This document shows positions 57,220 to 64,000 of a stretch of DNA of 64,000 bases, piece after piece. Position 1 is the first letter of the stretch; each line of letters begins with the position of its first letter. A program made the translations under genes and the position numbers. The notes under the pieces were generated by a model. That model worked only from the letters and a program-made list of their open reading frames with translations, was not told where the DNA came from and did not search any database. This DNA comes from Toxorhynchites rutilus septentrionalis (lineage: Eukaryota > Arthropoda > Insecta > Diptera > Culicidae), in contig NC_073746.1 of NCBI RefSeq assembly GCF_029784135.1, forward strand, positions 104,222,661 through 104,286,660. The letters are read 5' to 3'.

Positions 57220-57221
57220 TA

Positions 57222-58100
57222 TATGAAAGCCGGGGGCATTTTTATATTGCAAGTAAAGTGAGTGATACGATTTGTAATGTTGGTTGTTTCGTGAAATTTC
57301 ATATCAATGACCGATCGTGTATTGTAAAAAAAATAGCACAAGTGTAAGTGTAAAATTGTATGTAGTAGCAGTTGTGTTAAAAATTCAAATTCAATTTATT
57401 TCAATTTTCATAAATAAAAACCAAGGTCTGTTCCCGCTCGAGAACTGGTCGTTTGGTTTAAACTGTCTGTTTTGTTGTTTTCATTTTTACCCAATGAAAG
57501 TTCATACGGCGAGAAAAATTGGAAGAGTGAAGAAATATTAAAAAAAGTGATTGCTCTACATATAGTATTAGGTGTTGTTAGTCCAATTAAAATTCGCATT
57601 GGGTTGAATAAACATTCAGAAAGCAAAAATAATAAAAGAAAATTACCTTTTCCATTTCAAATATGTTTTCTCTATATAAAAGTAACATGTTTTTACTGAT
57701 GAGAAAAATTGATAATTGTGTTCTGTATTGGTAATTATCTTATATTACATTGGAGAGTTTTTTTCTTTATTTCATCCATACATAACACAGGAGGCATCTC
57801 GTCTAGGACCATAGAGGGCGGTTTTCATCATATCTCGTTCCACTTCTGTATTTTTTATCTGATACGCACCATCCAACGACTGTATGTCATCCTTCTGTCA
57901 TAATCGCTCGGTAAACACTGGTAGAGTGAACAAACAATACCCAACAACCACACAAAGTTGCTCTTTTCAGGGCCACCAAATAATTATCAAAGAGTTTAAC
58001 GATGTAATTCTTTAAACATAACCAAAATCAACATATAGCCCAACGGAATCCTACGTCAACTATGCGGTCGTGTCTCGGACACAACCCTCCTGTGATTTTT
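57222..58100 (+). mobile_element. Probable divergent HINE-like element, 3' end certain
   Basis: The end carries AGCCCAACGGAATCCTACGT (compare copy E) and a hairpin GGTCGTGTC / GACACAACC with loop TCG at 58066-58086, then CCTCCTG. A minisatellite-like word (AAGCCGGGGGCATTTTTAT) near 57227 suggests the left part. The middle is unassigned and non-coding. Confidence 0.45.
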
Positions 58101-59154
58101 ATTTGTTATCAATATCAATAACCTTCAAACATTCACGTTTTTTTACTAAGCGCAAGTTCATTAGTCCAATCGCAGAACTGATCATTGATTGATCTTCTAA
58201 TCGACCGCGTTGAATTTACCTTTTATTAAAAATTCCTAGTACTTCTACCAAAACTCATCATTCTAATATCAGATTATTTTTAGACACAATTCTCGTTCAA
58301 GATTTTTCAACCACTTGCAAATAACATGTCTCTCCGTTACATGAAATAAATATTTAATACAGAAAATATGATAGAACAAAGAAAGACTCCTCTCCTCTTC
58401 TCCCCTTAGAGAGGGGGAAGGAGCATCTATTCACCATAGCAACATCTCGTGCTCTCAAAAATCTTCACATGCCGAATTTGGCTCCATTTGCTCGATTAGT
58501 TTCCGAGTTATGCAGAAATTTGTGTTTCATTTGTATGGCAGCCAACCACCCTTCAATCCCCCCCCCCTAAAAGAGAGGGGAGGTGTATCTAACCACCATA
58601 GTATCATTTATTGCACCATAAAACCTCCACATGCCTAATTTGGTTTCGTTTGCTTCATTAATTCTCGAGTAATGCAGAAATTTGTGTTTCATTTGTATGA
58701 CAGCTCACCCTTAGAGAGGGGGCTGGCGTGTCTAACCACCATAGAAACATTTATTGCACCATAAAACCTCCAAATGCACAATTTGGTTTCATTTGCTTGA
58801 TTAATTCTCGAGTGATGTTGAAATTTGTGTTTCATTTGTATGGCAGCCCCTCCTTAGAGAGGGGGGTGGAGTGTCTAACCACCGTACAAACATTTATTGC
58901 ACCCCTAAACCTCCAAATGTCAAATTTGGTTTCATTTGCTTGATTAATTCTCGAGTAATGCAGAAATTTTCGTTTCATTTGTATGGCAGCCCCCCTTTAG
59001 AGAGGGGGAGGGGTCTCAAACTATCATGGAAACCTTCTCCGGCCCCCAAAACCCCTACATAGCAATTTTCAGGTCAATCGGTTCAGTAGTTTTCGAGTCC
59101 ATAAGATCCAGACAGCCAGACAGACAGACAGAAATCCATTTTTATATATTTAGA
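58101..59154 (-). mobile_element. Helitron with internal tandem repeats (3' tip missing)
   Basis: On the minus strand it starts TCTAAATATATAAAAATGG, with a CTGTCTGTCTGTCTGG stretch and ACTACTGAACCGATTGACC, standard for mosquito Helitrons. About five units of roughly 150 bp follow (CATTTGTATGGCAGCC, AGAGGGGG, CTAACCACC). The last 250 bases match the Helitron at 1335-1725, but the CTAG tip is lost against the neighbouring repeat at 58100. No coding. Confidence 0.72.
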
Positions 59155-59195
59155 TGTAAAAGGTTTAAAGATCGATCGCCCTTTAATATATATTT

Positions 59196-59449
59196 GAGGG
59201 GCTTAGAATGCAAAGGGTGTAAGTGACTTGATCGATTTCTCTTCATCAACTTTTTCTTTAGTTAATAACTCAATTGCAAAAATGTTCCAATTTAAGTTTG
59301 CTATAAAATCTGATAGGTGAAGTTCTGACCTATCTTCCACATTGTCAAATACAGCTGGGAATGTATTTGCAGCTAAGCTATGACCAAAAGAGAGAGTCGA
59401 TGTAGAGAAATCGATCAAATCACCACACCCCTTTTATTCTAAGCCCCTC
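59196..59449. mobile_element. MITE with about 48-bp inverted repeats (254 bp)
   Basis: GAGGGGCTTAGAATGCAAAG on the left; read inward from the right, GAGGGGCTTAGAATAAAAGG; both reach TTGATCGATTTCTCT. Flanked by ATTT on both sides, possibly a target duplication. Non-coding. Confidence 0.72.
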
Positions 59450-59584
59450 ATTTGTTATCTGTCATTAATATCCAATTCAATATATCAGAGGTATATTGAA
59501 TAACATTTATGTTTGTTGAAAAAGTGGATTTTAAGCCTACGAATTACGATCTGTGAACTAAGCTTTTTTTGCCATGAACTGCAT
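59450..59584. other. Short unassigned linker
   Basis: AT-rich sequence between the MITE and the LINE 3' end; nothing seen. Confidence 0.3.
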
Positions 59585-60102
59585 GTTTTTTTTTATCCAA
59601 AATATATATTTTATTAAGGCTCATATGGCGTCAACCTGACGGGGCCGGGAGTTCAATATTTCGACAATGTTTGCCTTATAACTATGTTAGTAATATGTAA
59701 CCGATTACTCGCGGTTGGCTCGAGGTTAGTATTACAAGTGTTTTCGTAATTGTGATGTTGCTGTCTTCAATGATCTATACCTGTGCCCGACACGGGATAC
59801 TTCCTATTGGAATGCAGCTGACCATTAATCAGCAACGCCCCCCTAGTCTGTACCCCATATCTAGCGTGGTGCGTCTTCTCGAGGAATCCAGGATAGAATG
59901 GTCACTAGCCGGCGCAATCATCAGCTCGTGTAGAGTTGTCATGAGCGGTACAACCTTTGGCTTTTGTTGAATCATCAGTGGACTGCACAACCTTTGGCCC
60001 GTGTATCTGTAAAGAATGTGTGTATGTATTGCCGCGACTAAGTAAAAGTTTATAGATCGGATAGGAGGGATATGAAACAGGGACACAACGAAGGAAACAT
60101 CA

Positions 60103-61140
60103 TTAAACGTTGACATCGGCGTTTCTGAGGAACAGGTATAGATGAAGCAGAAGATCAGGATCACGGCTACCTAAGATATCCCGGACGGGGATATCCGATT
60201 GTCTGCCTTTTGCTCTCAGTGCTCTAGAGAGCTGAGAGCGAGCAGCATGGAGCCGGATACACGACCAGACAATATGCTCGATGTCGTGGTAGCCATCGCC
60301 ACAATCACAAAGATTGTTTGCTGCGAGCCCAATGCGATAGAGATGCGCGTTTAGATTGTAGTGATTGGACATAAGCCGAGATATCACGCGAATGAAATCA
60401 CGACCGACATTCAATCCCTTAAACCAAGCTTTCGTCGAAACCTTAGGGATAATCGTGTGTAACCAACGACCGAACTCATCTTCACTCCACATGCGCTGCC
60501 AACTAACGAGTGTGTCCTGACGAGGAATGTGAAAAAATTCGTTATAAGCAATTTGCCTTTCAAAAAGTGTGCCTTCTGAAGCGCCCACCTTAGCTAGCGA
60601 GTCCGCTTTCTCATTCCCCGGAATCGAGCAATGAGAGGGAACCCATGCTAAGGTAATCTTGAATAATTTTTCGACCAAAACACTCAATAGATGTCTTATT
60701 CTTGTTAGGAAATAAGATGAGCGTTTATCAACTTTCATTGAGCGGATTGCCTCTATTGAGCTGAGACTGTCTGAAAAAATAAAATAATGGTCGATGGGCA
60801 ATGTTTCAATGATCCCTAAAGCGTAGTATATCGCACCCAGTTCAGCGACATACACGGAACAAGGATCTTTGAGTTTGAACGAGGCTCTGGAATTTTCATT
60901 GAAGATGCCGAAGCCAGTGGACCCGTTTATGAATGAACCGTCAGTAAAGAACATTTTATCAGATCTAACTTTCCCATATTCTGCCGAAAATATCTCCGGA
61001 ATATAATCGGAGCGTAGATGATCTGGGATTCCATGGATCTTTTGTCGCATGGACAGATCAAAATTGACAGAGGAATTGCAAAAGTATGGGAAGCAAAGAT
61101 TTGCCCGGTGAAGGGTGCACTTCATGGGTAAGGTACTCAT
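60103..61140 (-). pseudogene. LINE RNase H domain (segment of broken ORF2)
   Basis: Open frame of 345 codons. Acidic catalytic residues in MFFTDGS, VAELGAI, IFSDSLSS and NEKADSLAK; Cys/His cluster CDCGDGYHDIEHIVWSC. It is separated from the preceding part of ORF2 by a frameshift between 61140 and 61197. The domain degrades the RNA template strand in the family's replication model. Confidence 0.85.
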
Positions 61141-61196
61141 GGTATAAAGACATAAAACTTGACTGAGGAGTCAGTTGGAGTAGATTTTCGAAGTTA

Positions 61197-62709
61197 TCAA
61201 TCACCAATGGATTCATGATCTTGCAACGGATGAGAAATCTGTAGGATAATTCTGTGAACCGAAGAGTAAGCGGGGGCCAAAACTTCGAGACTCATCGTAT
61301 GTGTCGAATGCAAACACCCCATGGCTATACGCAAGCAACGATATTGTATTCTCTCCAGCTTGAGAATATGAATCCTGGCAGCTGATCGGAAGCAAAAACT
61401 GCCATATTCTAACACTGATAATAGCGTTGTTTTGTATAACTGAATGAGGTCTCCTGGGCACCCCACCATGTTCCGGTTATTGTTTGGAGAAAATTGATTC
61501 TTTGCTGGCATTTCTGTTTCAAATACGCAATGTGTATTCCCCAGGTACATTTAGAGTCAAAATATACTCCAAGGTATTTGAAAAACATCGAGTGCCTGAT
61601 CGCTTTGCCGGATAGGTGAAGCTGGAATTGGGCGGGTTCGTGCTTCCTAGAAAAACGACCATTTCGGTTTTCTCCGTAGAGAATTCGATACCCAGCTTGA
61701 GAGCCCACGTGAACAGGTTGTTCAGGGTATCTTGCAAGGATTTTTGCAGAACGGCGGGATTAGTACCCGTGATGGAAATAACTCCATCGTCTGCAAGTTG
61801 TCTCAGCGTGCAGTCTCTAGTTAGACAATCATCCATATCATTGACGTAAAAACTGTACAAGAGGGGGCTTAGGCAGGAGCCTTGTGGTAGGCCCATAAAA
61901 CTGTAACGAGAAGATTTCAAGCTGCCATGATTGAAAAACATGTGCTTTTCTGACAGTAAATTGTACAGAAAATTATTCAGAATTGGCGAAAGTCCACGAT
62001 TATGAAGTTTCTCTGAGAGAATTTCCATGGAAACTGAATCAAATGCCCCTTTGATATCGATAAAAACGGAAGCCATTTGTTCTTTGCGAGCAAATGCGAT
62101 TTGGATTTCAGAAGATAGCAGCCCGAGACAATCGTTCGTCCCTTTACCTCGGCGGAAGCCAAACTGCGTATTTGACAGCAAATTGTTCGTTTCAACCCAC
62201 TTGTCCAAACGAAGTAGAATCATTTTCTCTAACAATTTACGAATACAGGATAACATTGCAATCGGCCTATACGAATTGTGATCGCAAGCCGGCTTGTTGG
62301 GTTTTCGTATGGCTATCACTCTCACTTGTCTCCAGTCATGCGGGACTATATTCAGCTCCAGAAACTTGTTGAACAAGTTCAGCAAACGCTGTTTTGCCAA
62401 GTCGGGAAGATTCTTCAATAAGTTGAATTTAATCTTGTCCGACCCCGGAGCTGAATTGTTACATGAGAGAAGTGCAATTGAGAATTCTACCATCGAAAAA
62501 TTCTCATAATCGCCTTGGAGCGAAATGTCGCGTACGACGTTTTGTGCAGGAACGGAATCGGGACAAACCTTTCTTGCAAATTTGAAAATCCAACGGTCAG
62601 AGTATTCCTCACTTTCATTTGTATGGTTCCAGCCACGCATTCTCCTAGCCGTATTCCAAAGAGTGCTCATAGCTGTCTCCCTTGACAAACCATTGACGCC
62701 AATATCCAC
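61197..62709 (-). pseudogene. LINE reverse transcriptase and thumb/connection (broken ORF2)
   Basis: 62709-61519 carries the RT: a VIAIRKPNK block, FGFRRGKGTNDCL, SVFIDIKGAFDSV, GLPQGSCLSPLLYSF and the catalytic LRQLADDG. A frameshift near 61519-61550 leads into 61550-61197, with VLEYGSFCFRSAA and LERIQYRCLRIAMG of the thumb. The RT performs target-primed reverse transcription. The LADDG box differs from the usual F/YADD at one position, acceptable within the I group. Breaks on both sides mean it is inactive as read. Confidence 0.87.
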
Positions 62710-63754
62710 GCTTGTTTGCTTTAATCAGACCTTTTAGTTTGGCTTCTAGAGCTTGGTACTTTCGAAACCATTCCACTAATCCAGTTTTCCTGAATTTTTT
62801 GAAAGCGGATGATTTTTCAAGGTAGACCTTTGAACATTCCTTGTCCCACCAAAGTGATGGAGGACGACGTCGGAAAGTGGTAGCAGGAACACGTTTCTTT
62901 TGAGCTTGAAGTGCGCTTTCGTAAATCAAACTCGATATAAAGTTATACTCTTCGAGTGGAGGAAGTTCATGCATTGAAACAAGTGCTTCAGATATTATTT
63001 CTGCAAATTTTCTCCAGTCAATATTTTTCGTGAGGTCATACGCAATATCGACTGACTCACGAGAACCTGATTCATTGGCGATCGATAAAATTATTGACAG
63101 GTGATTACTACCGTGGGGATCTTGGATTACCTTCCACGTGCAATCCAGGGATAATGAAGAAGAGCAAAGTGATATGTCTAGCATACTTGCCCGTGCAGGA
63201 GGGTTGGCTATCCTAGTTGCTTCCCCTGTATTTAAAACTGTCATGTTGAAGTTGTCGCACAGATCATAAATCAACGTGGCACGGCTGTCATCATAGTGTG
63301 ACCCCCATGCTGTTCCATGGGAGTTGAGGTCACCTAAGATTAGCCGCGGCTCCGGCAATGCCGCGATGATATCAAAAAACTGATGGCGGCCGACCATGGT
63401 TCTTGGAGGAATATATATCGAGGCAATGCAGAAGTCTTTGCCATTGATTTGTGTCTGGCAAGCAACAACTTCAATGCCTGTCATCGATGGGAGAGTGACT
63501 CTATAGAAGGAGTGACATTTTTTTATCCCCAATAGTACGCCACCAAACGAGTCATTTCGATCGAGGCGAATGATGTTGAAATCGTGGAAATTCAGCTCGT
63601 CGGCTGAAGAAAGCCATGTTTCACAGAGGGAAAATACATCACAGTTAGAACTATGAACTAAAAATTTAAATTGATCTAGTTTAGGGATGATGCTTCTGCA
63701 ATTCCACTGTATTACAGTGGTCAAATCCTTGACCTCTTGCACTGAATCAGGCAT
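62645..63754 (-). pseudogene. LINE apurinic-like endonuclease, start of ORF2
   Basis: ATG at 63754, overlapping the ORF1 stop by eight bases. Endonuclease motifs are in order: VIQWNCRSI, FSLCETWL, YIPPRT, LGDLNSHGTAWG, MLDISLCS, and GSNHLSI where SDH is usual. The D-to-N change affects a position normally catalytic; it may be a subfamily trait or a mutation. The frame runs into the RT-linker and shifts near 62650-62709. The domain would nick the target DNA. Confidence 0.85.
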
Positions 63755-63992
63755 CGAGGGAAATGAACGCTGCTAAAAAACCACATTTTTCTTTCAAAAA
63801 TGTTCTCACAATCGGAAGCAAACATAATATTATGCTTTTAAGAGGGTCATTTATATTTAGAGCATTTAAAATGTTGTCCACCAGGTCAGAAAGCGAAAGC
63901 AAACCAGATTGTGGCTGTTGCCTCGACCGCGAAAATGGAACAGACGGGGTGGGTGCTGCTCCGGGAGGACCCCTGGTGCGTAGAAGAACCGC
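63747..63992 (-). CDS. C-terminus of LINE ORF1 (Gag-like)
   Basis: Minus-strand frame of about 80 codons ending TGA at 63749-63747, eight bases into the ORF2 start (ATGCCTGA overlap). Translation ends LLPIVRTFLKEKCGFLAAF, the hydrophobic tail common to I-group ORF1 proteins. An in-frame TAA at 63995-63993 precedes it, so ORF1 is broken or shifted at the window edge. The nucleic-acid-binding CCHC part is outside. Confidence 0.55.
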   Translation of the reverse strand, partial: AVLLRTRGPPGAAPTPSVPFSRSRQQPQSGLLSLSDLVDNILNALNINDPLKSIILCLLPIVRTFLKEKCGFLAAFISLDA

Positions 63993-64000
63993 TTAAACCA

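Larger units (their letters stand above)
59585..64000 (-). mobile_element. Long I-type LINE (5' part beyond right edge)
   Basis: Minus strand: ORF1 C-terminus, ORF2 endonuclease, RT, connection and RNase H, and a 3' region of about 500 bases ending at a T-run near 59590 (A-rich on the element strand). ORF2 is broken by three frameshifts. The start lies outside the window or is truncated. Confidence 0.85.

Noticed and set aside
63763..63996. Plus-strand ORF at the right edge
   Set aside because: Antisense to the LINE ORF1 C-terminus, which reads as a typical hydrophobic tail on the minus strand.

Overview
The window is eukaryotic, AT-rich and dominated by transposable elements. The families present (I-type LINEs with an RNase H domain, an RTE-type LINE, a DD37E mariner relative, Helitrons with a CTAG 3' end, a gypsy-type LTR element with an envelope gene, many MITEs) match a culicine mosquito, most likely Aedes. 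That assignment is inference from element families; no host marker gene is present. I found no convincing complete host protein-coding gene. The single-copy-looking stretches (about 2-3.6, 6-7.5, 12.1-14.2, 26.1-29.7, 31.3-33.0, 40.8-42.6 and 55.6-56.6 kb) look like intergenic or large-intron DNA. One possible host terminal exon lies at 14211-14297.

Layout. 0-1.7 kb: C-terminal RNase H part of an I-type LINE, then a Helitron 3' end. 3.6-10.7 kb: decayed Helentron/HINE-like pieces, a DD37D mariner relic, two pogo-like MITEs, and a 2.1 kb fold-back with a SINE in one arm. 10.9-12.1 kb: an internally deleted RTE element. 14.6-17 kb: a hAT-type MITE with an 8-bp target duplication and a complete but broken DD34D mariner. 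17.4-20.1 kb: a truncated I-type LINE and a tandem array. 20.8-23.6 kb: a complete ITmDD37E element, a hairpin, two MITEs and a mini-Helitron. 24.7-31.3 kb: two THAP-domain fragments, the second inside a P-like terminal-inverted-repeat element that itself carries a 101-bp palindrome. 33-45.3 kb: a dense cluster of one non-autonomous family (copies A-E here) with subterminal inverted repeats, a 3' hairpin and internal minisatellites; copies C and D flank a 31-copy perfect 8-bp satellite. 45.36-53.05 kb: a full-length errantivirus-type LTR element inserted exactly in the hairpin of another copy (F). 54.9-59.5 kb: tandem repeats, a Helitron with internal repeats, and MITEs. 59.6-64 kb: a long I-type LINE on the minus strand (ORF1 end, endonuclease, RT, RNase H).

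The most interesting signal is the repeated 0.9-1.6 kb family. Its architecture (subterminal inverted repeat TTGACGTGGGACTAC, terminal hairpin, central minisatellite, no visible target duplication) fits Helentron-associated interspersed elements of the DINE-1 type. One divergent copy keeps the hairpin through several compensatory base changes. Second is the LTR element: its two LTRs are almost identical, a 14-nt exact copy of its 3' polypurine tract sits at its midpoint, and its genes are broken mostly by one-base shifts, several of them in A-runs. That last pattern could reflect assembly errors rather than age. Several other coding breaks in the window also lie in homopolymers.
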